Shown here: one piece after another, positions 53,593 to 62,803 of the stretch
Position numbering within the stretch: position 1 is the first letter of the stretch
Layout of the letters: the number at the start of each line of letters is the position of its first letter
From: Asticcacaulis endophyticus
Lineage (GTDB): Bacteria; Pseudomonadota; Alphaproteobacteria; Caulobacterales; Caulobacteraceae
DNA: 64,000 nt
Assembly: GCF_014652575.1 (NCBI RefSeq)
Contig: NZ_BMZB01000001.1
Span: forward strand, 372,001 to 436,000
Reading direction: 5' to 3'
Position numbers and translations under genes: made by a program
Notes under the pieces: generated by a model
What the model saw: only the letters and a program-made list of their open reading frames with translations
The model's database searches: none
Told to the model about the DNA's origin: nothing

Positions 53593-55080
53593 TCAACCTG
53601 TGTGTTTCAGGTCATCATTCAGCAGGCGCGGCCCGACCGGAATTTGTCCGTAAACCGACTTTTGCGGGAAATAGGCACTGAAGGCCGTAAAGGTTCTGAT
53701 CTCATTGACAGGCAGGCTGGCTACACGTTCTGATTTTTGGCCCTCTGCGCTGGCTTGCGCTTCGCTTGCCACGCTTTCGACCACTAGCCCGCCACGGTGG
53801 CGGCTGATGATGTGCTTGACGATGGCAAGACCGAGCCCCGTGCCCAGCTTATTGCCGCTTTTCTGGCCCTCAACGCGGTAAAACCGCTCAGCCAGACGCG
53901 GCAGGAACTCACGCCGGATACCGGGACCATGATCGCGCACCCGCACCACCGTGTAGACATCATTCAACTGCCGGTCAGGACGCAACAGCATCAGACGCGA
54001 TGCCTGCCCCTCAGCCGGCGCGGAGGCTTGTGGCAAGGCCTGATCGAGCAGAACCTCAATCTCAACGACCGAGCCTTCGGGCGCGTATTTAAGGGCATTG
54101 TCGGTCAGGTTCTGGACGACCTGCAATATCTGATCGCGATCGCCAATGACGGGGAACAGACCGGGTTTGGGGGCGGTGACCGAAATCGCCACGCCTTTTT
54201 CCTGCGCCAGTATGGTCAGAGAATCGACCACATCCTTAACCGCCAGAGGAATATCAGCCTCCCCCGTCGGCGGCACATGCTCATTCATTTCAATCCGGCT
54301 GAGCGACAGCAAATCATTGATCAGCCTGCCCATGCGGTCAGCCTGAGCCGCCATAATACTGAGGAACTTATCGCGCGCGCCTTCGTCGTCCTTGGCGTGA
54401 CCACGCAGGGTATCGATAAAACCTGACAGGGACGCCAGCGGGGTGCGCAGCTCATGGCTGGCATTGGCCAGAAAATCGGCACGCATCCGTTCAATCCGGC
54501 GCACATCGGTTTCATCGCGCATAACCATCAAGGCCAGACGCTTACCCGTGCCTTCGACCGGCAGGGGCGATGTCCACGACTGCCAGAACCGGTCCTGCGC
54601 ACCGCCGGTTTCATCAAACAGGGTCGAGCGGCTGACATTGCCAAACAGGGCCTCATCGACCGCTTCGAGCAGTTCAGGATTACGGATATAGGACACCAAA
54701 AGCCCGCCTTCACGCTCCATGCGGAACAGCTTCATGGCCGCTTTGTTAGCAAACACCACCCAGCGTCCGGCGATATCATCGGGTTCAAGCCCGGAGACCA
54801 CCAGAACCGGGTCCGGCATGGCGCGCAGCACTTCCTGAAACGACGGGCCTTCGGGCTGAACCTTGACGCGGATTTCCTGAGCGGGCTTGGCCGCCTGCAC
54901 CTCAAGATAGGTCTGAAGGCGCGAGTAACAACTGATCAGGCCGTACGCCACAAGGATCAGCGACGCCCAGGCCGTATAGGGCTGAAAATCAGGAATAGCG
55001 GCCATGATAATAAGGCCCGCAAACGCAAGGATCGCGCCCAGCGGGACATAGTGTTTGGCGGGCGGTTTATAGTCCGGCAT
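53593..55080 (-). CDS. phoR: Phosphate regulon sensor kinase
   Basis: 495 aa. Two N-terminal membrane helices (GAILAFAGLIIMAAIPDF and ASLILVAYGLI) are followed by a PAS domain (about 85-190; MPDPVLVVSGLEPDDIAGRWVVFANKAA). HisKA has His209 in ASHELRTPLASLSGFIDTL, and the ATPase domain has NLTDNALKYAP, VRVRDHGPGI and GTGLGLAIVKHI. There is no large periplasmic domain, as in PhoR generally, where sensing goes through Pst and PhoU. It is the first gene of the phosphate operon, and a Pho box precedes it. Confidence 0.94.
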   Translation of the reverse strand: MPDYKPPAKHYVPLGAILAFAGLIIMAAIPDFQPYTAWASLILVAYGLISCYSRLQTYLEVQAAKPAQEIRVKVQPEGPSFQEVLRAMPDPVLVVSGLEPDDIAGRWVVFANKAAMKLFRMEREGGLLVSYIRNPELLEAVDEALFGNVSRSTLFDETGGAQDRFWQSWTSPLPVEGTGKRLALMVMRDETDVRRIERMRADFLANASHELRTPLASLSGFIDTLRGHAKDDEGARDKFLSIMAAQADRMGRLINDLLSLSRIEMNEHVPPTGEADIPLAVKDVVDSLTILAQEKGVAISVTAPKPGLFPVIGDRDQILQVVQNLTDNALKYAPEGSVVEIEVLLDQALPQASAPAEGQASRLMLLRPDRQLNDVYTVVRVRDHGPGIRREFLPRLAERFYRVEGQKSGNKLGTGLGLAIVKHIISRHRGGLVVESVASEAQASAEGQKSERVASLPVNEIRTFTAFSAYFPQKSVYGQIPVGPRLLNDDLKHTG

Positions 55081-55165
55081 GGCTTATCCGAAAAGACTTT
55101 CCTTACACGGATCACAGTACGCCAGATGAAACGAAAAATCCGTAAACTTCGCCTAACCTGATTCT

Positions 55166-55183
55166 GCGACAGGCTTATGACAA
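55166..55183 (-). promoter_or_regulatory. Pho box candidate upstream of phoR
   Basis: On the minus strand it reads TTGTCAT-AAGC-CTGTCGC, close to the PhoB consensus (CTGTCAT-N4-CTGTCAC), 86 bases before the phoR start. Confidence 0.72.
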
Positions 55184-55250
55184 TCTCAGGTCACGTCTGA
55201 CACAAACTTTAAACCCAAGGTCGAGGAGCGGTAACACAACAACGGATAGA

Positions 55251-55354
55251 GATTTTCGAGGAAAAATGGTTCCTGAGCAGGCGCTAAGCGACGGCTGTAT
55301 ATGAATACAGCCTAAGCTTTGCAACGCACTCAGGGGCGATTTAGCCCGAAAATC
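55251..55354. ncRNA. Nested inverted-repeat element between proA and phoR
   Basis: A 104-base stretch with nested complementarity: outer GATTTTCG/CGAAAATC (55251-55258 with 55347-55354), middle CCTGAG/CTCAGG (55272-55277 with 55329-55334), inner GGCTGTAT/ATACAGCC (55293-55300 with 55305-55312), plus a local GGGC-GATTTA-GCCC. It begins at the proA stop codon. It could be a proA 3'-end structure, a small RNA or a leader element of the phoR operon. No T run typical of a terminator is seen. No known RNA family is recognised. Confidence 0.4.
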
Positions 55355-56618
55355 AGGGGCGGGTTTGGCCGGTTCCGCGTACTTGATATTTAAAGGTGGT
55401 GAGTTGCTCTGCACCCACCGGCCCGCGCGCGTGCATCCGGCCGGTGGCAATGCCGATTTCCGCCCCCAGCCCAAACTCGCCTCCATCAGCAAACTGGGTC
55501 GAGGCGTTCCACAGCACGATGGCGCTGTCGACCGAGTTCAGAAACAGCTCCGCAGCCTCGGCGTTTTCAGTGATGATGCACTCGGTATGTTCGGTGCCAT
55601 AGGTTTTGATGTGATCCATAGCCTGATGGATGTCATCGACCACCCGTACCGACAGGACGGTATCGAGATATTCGGTTTTCCAATCCTCTTCGGTCGCCGC
55701 ATCCATCGCGAAAATAGCTTGCGCCGCCGCATCGCCTTTAAGGGTGCAACCAGCATCCACCAGTGCTTGCGCAATCTTTGGCAGCAGGTCAGCCGCCACC
55801 GCCTTGTCGATCAGCAAGGTCTCGGTCGCGCCACACACCGACACCCGCCGCATCTTGGCGTTCAGCGTCAGCGCCACCGCCTTATCGGGATGGGCATCGG
55901 CATGGACATAGGTATGGTTGAGCCCTTCGAGGTGGCTCAGGACGGGTGCGCGCGCATCGGCCTGTACCCGCGCGACCAGTGACTTGCCGCCCCGCGGAAT
56001 GATCAGGCTGACCGCCCCGTCCAGCCCGCCAAGGATCAGCCCGACCGCATCGCGATCCGACACGGGCACAAGCTGGATTGCGGTCTTGGGCAGGCCTGCC
56101 GCGACCAGCCCGTCTTCGATAGCTGCAAAGATCGCCAGCGCCGATTGCAGAGCCTCAGAGCCTGAACGCAAAATTGCACCATTGGCCGAGCGGATGCACA
56201 GGGCCGCGGCGTCTGCCGTCACGTTGGGGCGGGACTCATAGATTATAGCAATCACGCCAATGGGGGTCGAGACACGGGCGATATCAAGCCCGTTCGGGCG
56301 GCTCCAGCGCGCCAGTTCACGCCCGACCGGATCGGGCAGTGCAGCAACCTCTTCCAAACCCTTGGCCATCGCTTCGACGCGGTCATCATTGAGCACAAGG
56401 CGTTCAATCATCGCCTTAGTGATACCCTTGGTGGCGGCAGCGGCCTGATCGGCTTGGTTGGCAGCGAGGATTTCGTCCTTACGGGCGCGGATAGACTTGG
56501 CGGCCTCAAGGATGGCTTTCGTGCGAACCTCCGGCCCGGCCAGACGCAGAGCCTCGGCGCCTTCCTTGGCGGCTCCGGCCATATAGGCCATCAGGTCTTT
56601 CAAAGGCATTTCACTCAT
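55353..56618 (-). CDS. proA: Gamma-glutamyl phosphate reductase
   Basis: 421 aa, aldehyde-dehydrogenase superfamily. Conserved segments: ISTPIGVIAIIYESRPNVT-type stretch (VSTPIGVIAIIYESRPNVTA in part), LRSGSEALQS, IPRGGKSL, and the catalytic Cys in RRVSVCGATETLL. NASTQFADGGEFGLGAEIGI is the ProA hallmark. It reduces gamma-glutamyl phosphate to the semialdehyde in proline synthesis. It lies 12 bases after the proB stop on the same strand, so the two form the proBA operon. Confidence 0.96.
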   Translation of the reverse strand: MSEMPLKDLMAYMAGAAKEGAEALRLAGPEVRTKAILEAAKSIRARKDEILAANQADQAAAATKGITKAMIERLVLNDDRVEAMAKGLEEVAALPDPVGRELARWSRPNGLDIARVSTPIGVIAIIYESRPNVTADAAALCIRSANGAILRSGSEALQSALAIFAAIEDGLVAAGLPKTAIQLVPVSDRDAVGLILGGLDGAVSLIIPRGGKSLVARVQADARAPVLSHLEGLNHTYVHADAHPDKAVALTLNAKMRRVSVCGATETLLIDKAVAADLLPKIAQALVDAGCTLKGDAAAQAIFAMDAATEEDWKTEYLDTVLSVRVVDDIHQAMDHIKTYGTEHTECIITENAEAAELFLNSVDSAIVLWNASTQFADGGEFGLGAEIGIATGRMHARGPVGAEQLTTFKYQVRGTGQTRP

Positions 56619-56630
56619 GGTCGTTCGCTC

Positions 56631-57788
56631 TCAGATAAAAGCCATATTATCGCGGTGAATGATAACGTCACCGGCCGTGTACCCCAGCAGCCCTTCGATC
56701 TCTTTCGACGGTCGGCCCTTGATCAGGCGGATTTCGTCAGCCCCATAGGCGACAATTCCACGCGCATGTTCGCACCCGTTCACACCCAATATGGAGATGC
56801 TGTCGCCCTTGTCAAAGCTGCCGTGCACCTCAACGATACCCGACGGCAGCAGGCTCTTACCGGATTTCAGCGCCGCCACCGCCCCGTCATCGAGCACGAC
56901 CTCACCCGCTGGCACAACCGTGCCCGCAATCCAGGCCTTATAGGCGGCGGTGACCGAGCTTTGCGCCCGGATGAGGGTAAACTTCGCGCCTGATCCTAGT
57001 GCCGACAAAGGCCGCAGCATGGCCCCGTAAGCAATGGTGGTCGAACAACCTGCCGAGCCCGCGATCCTTGCCGCCGCGATCTTGGTCGCCATGCCGCCGG
57101 TGCCAACGCCCGCCGACGTATTGGCCCCACCGGCCATAGCCTCGATGTCGGCATCGAGCTTTTCGACCAGCGGAATATGGCGGGCCTCCGGGTTTTTGCG
57201 CGGATCGGCGGTATAAAGCCCGTCAATATCCGACAGCAAAATCAGGGCTTCGGACTGCACCAGTTGCGCGGCTCGCGCGGCCAATCGGTCATTGTCACCA
57301 TAGCGGATTTCTTCGGTCACGACCGTGTCGTTTTCGTTGACGATCGGCACGCACCCCAGATCAAACAGGGTCTCAATCGTCGCGCGCGCATTGAGCCAGC
57401 GCCGGCGTTTTTCAGTATCTTCGCGGGTTAGCAGCACCTGCGCGGTCTTGAGGCCCAGTTCGTTGAACACGCCTTCCCAGGCCTGCATCAGACGGGGTTG
57501 CCCGACCGCCGCTGCCGCCTGTTTCTGATCCAGCCTAAGACGCGAGCCTGTGAGGCCCAGATAGCGCCGCCCCAGCGCGCCAGCACCGGAAGAGACGATC
57601 ATGACCTGCTTGCCCTCACGCATCAGGGCGGCCACATCCTGCGCCATACCGCGCATCCAGTCGATGTCAGCCTCACCGGTCTCGGCATTAACCACCAGCG
57701 CCGAGCCGATCTTAACCGTCAGACGGCGGGCCTTAAGCAAGGGCTCAGGCAAGGTCAGGACTTCGGTTTTTGCGGCCATGACGGTCAT
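56631..57788 (-). CDS. proB: Glutamate 5-kinase
   Basis: 385 aa. An amino-acid kinase domain (residues ~20-275) shows VKIGSALVVN, MIVSSGAGALGRRYLG, IVNENDTVVTEEIRYGDND and GTGGMATKIAAARIA. A C-terminal PUA domain (about 290-370; GEVVLDDGAVAALKSGKSLLPSGI) is present as in E. coli ProB. It carries out the first, feedback-regulated step of proline synthesis. The start at 57788 or three codons later (57779) cannot be decided. It diverges from thrC. Confidence 0.95.
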   Translation of the reverse strand: MTVMAAKTEVLTLPEPLLKARRLTVKIGSALVVNAETGEADIDWMRGMAQDVAALMREGKQVMIVSSGAGALGRRYLGLTGSRLRLDQKQAAAAVGQPRLMQAWEGVFNELGLKTAQVLLTREDTEKRRRWLNARATIETLFDLGCVPIVNENDTVVTEEIRYGDNDRLAARAAQLVQSEALILLSDIDGLYTADPRKNPEARHIPLVEKLDADIEAMAGGANTSAGVGTGGMATKIAAARIAGSAGCSTTIAYGAMLRPLSALGSGAKFTLIRAQSSVTAAYKAWIAGTVVPAGEVVLDDGAVAALKSGKSLLPSGIVEVHGSFDKGDSISILGVNGCEHARGIVAYGADEIRLIKGRPSKEIEGLLGYTAGDVIIHRDNMAFI

Positions 57789-58014
57789 AAATGTCTTTTC
57801 TCAGACAGCTTAAAGTGTTAGGGCGTGCCCGACTTAAAATCGGTTGCGGGACTTCTAATTCGTGACAGCCCTTAAGTGAAGCCTTTTCGCTTAAAATCGA
57901 AAAACTTACCCTCAAAGCGGTATCCATTGGAACCATTTTGCGAGTTACGGCTTTTAATCCGGCTGGATGGGCGAATTTCACCCCTACAAAGACCAAAGGT
58001 ACAGGCTTTTGACG

Positions 58015-59394
58015 ATGAACTATATCGGTACGCGCGGCTTTCACAATCATCGCACCTTTGCGGGTGCCCTGCTGGATGGTCTGGCCCCCGATGGAGGGCT
58101 TTATGTGCCGCAAAGCTGGCCAAGCCTTGATGCCGCAGAGCTGGCGACCGCCGCTAAAGGCGATTACGGGGTCCTGACCGAAAAGCTGCTGACCCTGTTC
58201 GGCGTCGATGTGCTGGGCGCTGAGGCGGTAAAAGCCGCTGCCGCCAAGACCAAGGCCGCGTTTTTGCGCAATGGCGAAACGCCGTTGACGCAGGTTGAGG
58301 ACAATCTGTGGATTCTGGAGTTGTGGCACGGCCCGACCCTGGCCTTCAAAGACATGGCCATGCAGATGATCGCGCCTTTGACCGATGCCGCCCTGTCGCA
58401 GCGCGGCGAAAAGCTGACACTGGTTACGGCCACGTCCGGCGATACGGGCGCTGCCGCCGTGCGCGCCTTTGCCGGTTCCGCGCATGTCCGGCTGGTGGTG
58501 TTCCATCCGCTCGGCCGCGTCTCCCCGGTGCAGCGTTTGCAGATGACGACGGTTGAGGCCGACAACGTGCTCAATATCGGCGTCGAAGGCGATTTCGACG
58601 ACTGCCAGCGTTTTGTGAAGCAGCTTCTGGGCGAAGCCTCCCTCAAAGAAACCGGCCTGATCTCCAGCGTCAATTCGATCAACTGGGGCCGCCTGCTGGG
58701 TCAGGTGCCGTACTATCTGGCCGCCGCCGCAGCATCGGGTGCTGATCATCCTGAATTTGTGGTGCCGACCGGCAATTTCGGGGATGCCTTTGCCGGCTGG
58801 GCCGGACGCAAGATCGGCGCCAATGTCGGCCATCTGCACGCCGCCGTAAACTCGAACGATGCCCTTAGTCAGGCCATCAATACCGGCCGCTATGTCCGCC
58901 ATCAGGCCACACCGACCGCCAGCGTGTCCATGGACGTTCAGGCCCCGTCGAACTTTGAGCGTCTGGTGTTTGAAGCCTCCGGCCGTGAGGGTGCCGCCAC
59001 TAAGGCGCTGTTCGACACCTTTGCCGCCGATGGTGACGTCACCTTGTCGGCAGACATGCAGTCGGCCTTAAAAGCCGAGGTTTCCGCCTCAACCGTGTCG
59101 GAAGAGACGACCAAAAAGACCATCAAACACGCCTATGATGCCTGGGGTCAGGTCATCTGCCCTCATACCGCCGTGGCGGTGGCTGCGGCACTGGAACGTA
59201 AATCGGGTAAGCCGATCATCGCGCTGTCGACCGCCCATGCCGCCAAGTTCCCGGAATTTGTCACTGAGGCTTTAGGCTTCGCCCCCGAAGTCCCCGAAGC
59301 CATTCAGGTGCTTTATGGCCGCAAGGAAACCATAACCCCGATCAAGAACGACTACGCCGCCGCCCTTGCGGCGGTTAAGGGGTTTGTGGGTTAA
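58015..59394 (+). CDS. thrC: Threonine synthase
   Basis: 459 aa from MNYIGTRGFHNHRTFAGALLDGLAPDGGLYVP-type start (NYIGTRG); the upstream in-frame ATG at 57967 adds 16 residues without homology. The PLP lysine is Lys112 in PTLAFKDMAMQ, and the phosphate-binding loop and other family segments are VTATSGDTGAAAV, SVNSINWGRLLGQ and VPTGNFGDAFAGW. It is the long, yeast/proteobacterial-type threonine synthase, converting O-phosphohomoserine to threonine. The product of ThrB, encoded 2 kb away, is its substrate. Its stop overlaps the convergent Sel1 gene by four bases. Confidence 0.95.
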   Translation: MNYIGTRGFHNHRTFAGALLDGLAPDGGLYVPQSWPSLDAAELATAAKGDYGVLTEKLLTLFGVDVLGAEAVKAAAAKTKAAFLRNGETPLTQVEDNLWILELWHGPTLAFKDMAMQMIAPLTDAALSQRGEKLTLVTATSGDTGAAAVRAFAGSAHVRLVVFHPLGRVSPVQRLQMTTVEADNVLNIGVEGDFDDCQRFVKQLLGEASLKETGLISSVNSINWGRLLGQVPYYLAAAAASGADHPEFVVPTGNFGDAFAGWAGRKIGANVGHLHAAVNSNDALSQAINTGRYVRHQATPTASVSMDVQAPSNFERLVFEASGREGAATKALFDTFAADGDVTLSADMQSALKAEVSASTVSEETTKKTIKHAYDAWGQVICPHTAVAVAAALERKSGKPIIALSTAHAAKFPEFVTEALGFAPEVPEAIQVLYGRKETITPIKNDYAAALAAVKGFVG

Positions 59395-60524
59395 TCGGCC
59401 TCCCACCATAATTCAGGGTGAGTATCTAGCCAGACCTTGGCACGACGTTCACCTTCGGCCTCATCGTCTTCGGTTGCAGGTACGTCTTTAACATCTGCAA
59501 ACCTGCAGCATGGTTTGAAATGCGGATATCGCTGTGACAATAAAAACCACTTATGGGCTTCGGCAAGGTCTTTAAGCACAAATCGCCCTTTTTCGTAGTA
59601 GTCACTCAGAAAAAATTGGTGGATTGGATACCCTTTTTCGGCTGCCGCCGCCGTCCACCTGAAAGCCCGCGCTTCATGTTCCTCAAGCGCCGAGCCCGTA
59701 AGTTCCTTATCGTCACCAATAGTGATAAAAAACTCTTGCGCACTAACGCTTCCTTTGGCGGCGGCGCGCTCAAAAAGATCTTCTATTTCGGCACTTCCAG
59801 TTGAATCGTTGCTGTATAGAATTATGGCCAATAAGGTCATACCGTGGGCATTTCCCTGATCTGCCGACTTCTTTAGCCAGAACATTGATTGCTCATCATT
59901 CTGCGCTACATGAACACCGGATCGGTAAAGCCAAGCTAACCGCCACTGTGCGTCGGCATCCCCTTTTTCAGCCAACGTCCTCACACGGTTATACATTTCA
60001 TCAAAGCTGACGACATTGAGGCCATAGACGTAAATCGCCTTTAGATCATATATCGCCCCAGGGTCTCCTTGTTTGGCAGCCTTCAGTTTCCACTCATAGG
60101 CAGACCTGTAATCACGGCCTATGACATCACTGGTTTCATAGATACCGGCTAAAAGATATTGAGCCGTCGGATCGCCTTGTTGTGCGGATTTACTGAACCA
60201 ATAGAAGGCTTCCTGATCATCTCTCGGTAATTTATCGTCGAAAAAGAAAAGTTGACCCAAGGTTGTTTGGGCTTCGCTATTTCCCGCCTCCCCAGCCTTC
60301 TCCAACCAAGGCAATGCTTTCTGCATATCTACCTTTGGGCCCAGGCCATAGGCATACGCGCTCCCAAGCGTTACCATCGCTTGAACATTTCCAGCTTCGG
60401 CTTGTTTTCTCAGTTCGCGGATATCACGCGACGTATAATTTATGGATGTAGCGAATGATGGCTCAGATAACGCCGAGAATATAAAGCCAAATATGGCCAG
60501 CGTTACGGTTATAAATTTTGTCAT
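59391..60524 (-). CDS. Exported Sel1-repeat protein
   Basis: 377 aa with a signal peptide (MTKFITVTLAIFGFIFSALS..., cleavage near ATS). About seven to eight Sel1 repeats fill residues ~36-330, e.g. NVQAMVTLGSAYAYGLG, DPTAQYLLAGIYETSDV and NAHGMTLLAIILYSND. Such alpha-solenoids act as periplasmic scaffolds or adaptors; no partner is evident. The gene is clearly richer in A+T and rarer codons than thrC and thrB, between which it is placed, suggesting later acquisition. It lies 37 bases downstream of thrB on the same strand. Confidence 0.88.
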   Translation of the reverse strand: MTKFITVTLAIFGFIFSALSEPSFATSINYTSRDIRELRKQAEAGNVQAMVTLGSAYAYGLGPKVDMQKALPWLEKAGEAGNSEAQTTLGQLFFFDDKLPRDDQEAFYWFSKSAQQGDPTAQYLLAGIYETSDVIGRDYRSAYEWKLKAAKQGDPGAIYDLKAIYVYGLNVVSFDEMYNRVRTLAEKGDADAQWRLAWLYRSGVHVAQNDEQSMFWLKKSADQGNAHGMTLLAIILYSNDSTGSAEIEDLFERAAAKGSVSAQEFFITIGDDKELTGSALEEHEARAFRWTAAAAEKGYPIHQFFLSDYYEKGRFVLKDLAEAHKWFLLSQRYPHFKPCCRFADVKDVPATEDDEAEGERRAKVWLDTHPELWWEAD

Positions 60525-60561
60525 CAGCGCCCCCCTATCGAATAGGTGAGGCTAACACGGC

Positions 60562-61533
60562 TCAGAAATATTCAAACCCAGATTTTACCGCCCGGTGGTA
60601 ATCCAGACGGCGGTAAAAGGCTTCCGGGTCCTTCGGTTTAACCACCCATGACGGGTCGTGATTGAGCAGGTCATAGAGCCGCGTCAGGGTAAAGCGCACG
60701 GCTGATCCGCGCGCAAACAGTGGCAGGGCTTCAACCTCGGCATCGCTCAACGGCCGCTCAGCGTGATAAGCCTTGGCAAAGGCCGAAATCATCTCCGGCA
60801 TGGCCTGCCCGCCCGGTGTAAAGCCCCAGGCATTGAGGCTGACCGCCAGATCATAGGCGTAGAAATCGGTGCAGGCATAGTAATAGTCGATGACGCCGGT
60901 GACATGGCCGTCATCGTTCATCAGCACATTGTCGGTGAAATAATCGGCATGGATAGCACCGCTTTCCAGCGCACCGGGCTTGGGCCACACGCCGTTCAGG
61001 AAATACAGTTCCTTGCGGAAATCCTCTAAGATCGCCATCGCCCGCACCGACTGACCGGCCTTGGGTTCACAGCGCGCGATCAGGTGCGGCCACGCCGCGA
61101 TCCCCATCGAATTTTCGCGCGTTTGCGCAAAATCCGCCCCCACCTTATGCAGTTTGGCCAGATATTCACCGGCAGAGGCCGCATGGCGCGTATCAGGATT
61201 GCGCGGCCAGCGTCCGGGCAGCCATTTGATCAACGCCGCTTTTCGACCCGACACCTCACCAATGGTTTCACCGGATGTCATGATCGCAGGCCCCGGCGCC
61301 GGATAGCCCTTGCGATCCAGATGCAGGGTATAGTCCATGAAATAGGGCAGATCATCAATCGGCGTGGCCGCCTCAAACAGCGTCAGGGCATAGAGGCCCG
61401 TCGTCGTTTCGACCTTGAAATTGGTGTTGGAAACCCCCTCTTCGATCCCTTCAAGGTGGATCAGGTCGCCGATATCATACTGGCTGAGATAGGCTCTGGC
61501 CTCTTCCAAAGATACGGGCGTAAAGACGGCCAT
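60562..61533 (-). CDS. thrB: Homoserine kinase (ThrB, APH-like type)
   Basis: 323 aa. This is the aminoglycoside-phosphotransferase-like homoserine kinase found in alphaproteobacteria and pseudomonads, unrelated to the GHMP-type ThrB of E. coli. Motifs: GIEEGVSNTNFKVETTTG at the nucleotide loop, the catalytic loop IHADYFTDNVLM (Asp in HAD and Asn), and the metal site GVIDYYYACTDFYAYDLAV. It phosphorylates homoserine for ThrC. An insertion of the Sel1 gene separates thrB from the convergent thrC. Confidence 0.94.
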   Translation of the reverse strand: MAVFTPVSLEEARAYLSQYDIGDLIHLEGIEEGVSNTNFKVETTTGLYALTLFEAATPIDDLPYFMDYTLHLDRKGYPAPGPAIMTSGETIGEVSGRKAALIKWLPGRWPRNPDTRHAASAGEYLAKLHKVGADFAQTRENSMGIAAWPHLIARCEPKAGQSVRAMAILEDFRKELYFLNGVWPKPGALESGAIHADYFTDNVLMNDDGHVTGVIDYYYACTDFYAYDLAVSLNAWGFTPGGQAMPEMISAFAKAYHAERPLSDAEVEALPLFARGSAVRFTLTRLYDLLNHDPSWVVKPKDPEAFYRRLDYHRAVKSGFEYF

Positions 61534-61785
61534 GAGCCTTATGGTTCCTCTGTTTGTTTCGCCAAGCTATAGGGGAGGCGATGCGCGAAGAACAACCATT
61601 TTTGCTGATGCGATGCGTAAAAATTCCTGATTAGGCGCAGGTTTTCCTGCGAACGGTTTTCAATGCGCTTGTCTTAAGGCCGCAGAACCACTAAACCCCG
61701 CCATTAGAAACTATCGCTTGGGCTGTCATCAGCCTTTGATTAAAGAGACACTCGAAAAACCATCACCCTCAAAGGGAGCGCCGTC

Positions 61786-62799
61786 TTGTCACCATCGCAA
61801 AAGCCCGCAGCCTCCGTCATCGACCTGATCGGCAACACGCCCCTGATCCGCCTGAAGGCGGCGTCGGAAGCCACCGGCTGTGAGATTCTGGGTAAGGCCG
61901 AGTTCCTCAACCCCGGTCAGTCGATCAAGGATCGCGCCGCCCTGTGGATCATCCGCGAAGCTGAGGCCAAGGGATTGTTGCGCCCCGGCGGCACCATTGT
62001 CGAAGGCACGGCCGGTAATACCGGCATCGGGCTGGCTACCGTCGCCAATGCTTTGGGCTATAAGACCGTCATCGTCATCCCGCGCACCCAGTCTCAGGAA
62101 AAGAAGGACGCCATCAAGCTTTTGGGCGCTGAACTGATCGAAGTTGATGCCGTGCCCTATTCTAACCCGGACAACTATGTGCGCTATTCCGGCCGTCTAG
62201 CCGAAGAGTTAGCCGCCAAGACCCCGGAAGGGGCCATCTGGGCCAACCAATTTGACAATGTCGCCAACCGTCAGGCCCATATCGACGCCACCGGCCCCGA
62301 AGTGTGGGCGCAGACCGAGGGCAAGATCGACGGCTTTATCTGCGCGGTCGGATCGGGCGGTACGCTGGCGGGCATGAGCCTTTACCTTAAAGCGCAAAAC
62401 CCCGACATCAAGATCGGTCTGGCCGATCCGCTGGGGGCAGCCCTCTATAGCTATTACACCACCGGCGAGCTGAAATCCGAAGGCTCTTCCATCACTGAAG
62501 GCGTGGGCCAGGGCCGCATTACCGCAAACCTGGAAGGCGCTGTGATCGACCATGCCTATCAGATCAGCGATGAGGAATGGTTGCCAATCGTGTTTGATCT
62601 GGTGCAAAACGAAGGTCTGGTCATGGGCGGCTCAACCGCGCTCAATATCGCCGGTGCGATTCGTCTGGCCAAGGATCTGGGCCCGGGCAAGACCATAGTC
62701 ACCATCCTGTGTGACTATGGCAACCGTTATGCCTCAAAGATTTTTAACCCGGAATTCCTGCGCAGTAAAAACCTGCCGGTACCGGCGTGGCTGGCCTAA
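61786..62799 (+). CDS. cysK: Cysteine synthase A
   Basis: 337 aa, TTG start with AGGGAG seven bases upstream. The PLP lysine is Lys48 in NPGQSIKDRAALW, the phosphate-binding and substrate loops are VEGTAGNTGIGLA and VGSGGTLAGMSLYL, and the PLP N1-contacting region is GLVMGGSTALNIAG. It makes cysteine from O-acetylserine and sulfide. The 252-base gap before it contains a hairpin CGCAGG-TTTT-CCTGCG at 61636-61651 and no gene. It converges with the LysR gene, 4 bases apart. Confidence 0.93.
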   Translation: MSPSQKPAASVIDLIGNTPLIRLKAASEATGCEILGKAEFLNPGQSIKDRAALWIIREAEAKGLLRPGGTIVEGTAGNTGIGLATVANALGYKTVIVIPRTQSQEKKDAIKLLGAELIEVDAVPYSNPDNYVRYSGRLAEELAAKTPEGAIWANQFDNVANRQAHIDATGPEVWAQTEGKIDGFICAVGSGGTLAGMSLYLKAQNPDIKIGLADPLGAALYSYYTTGELKSEGSSITEGVGQGRITANLEGAVIDHAYQISDEEWLPIVFDLVQNEGLVMGGSTALNIAGAIRLAKDLGPGKTIVTILCDYGNRYASKIFNPEFLRSKNLPVPAWLA

Positions 62800-62803
62800 A
62801 ATG

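Noticed and set aside
57745-58902. Minus-strand open frame of 385 aa across thrC
   Set aside because: Antisense to the clearly recognised threonine synthase; a by-product of high-GC codon use.
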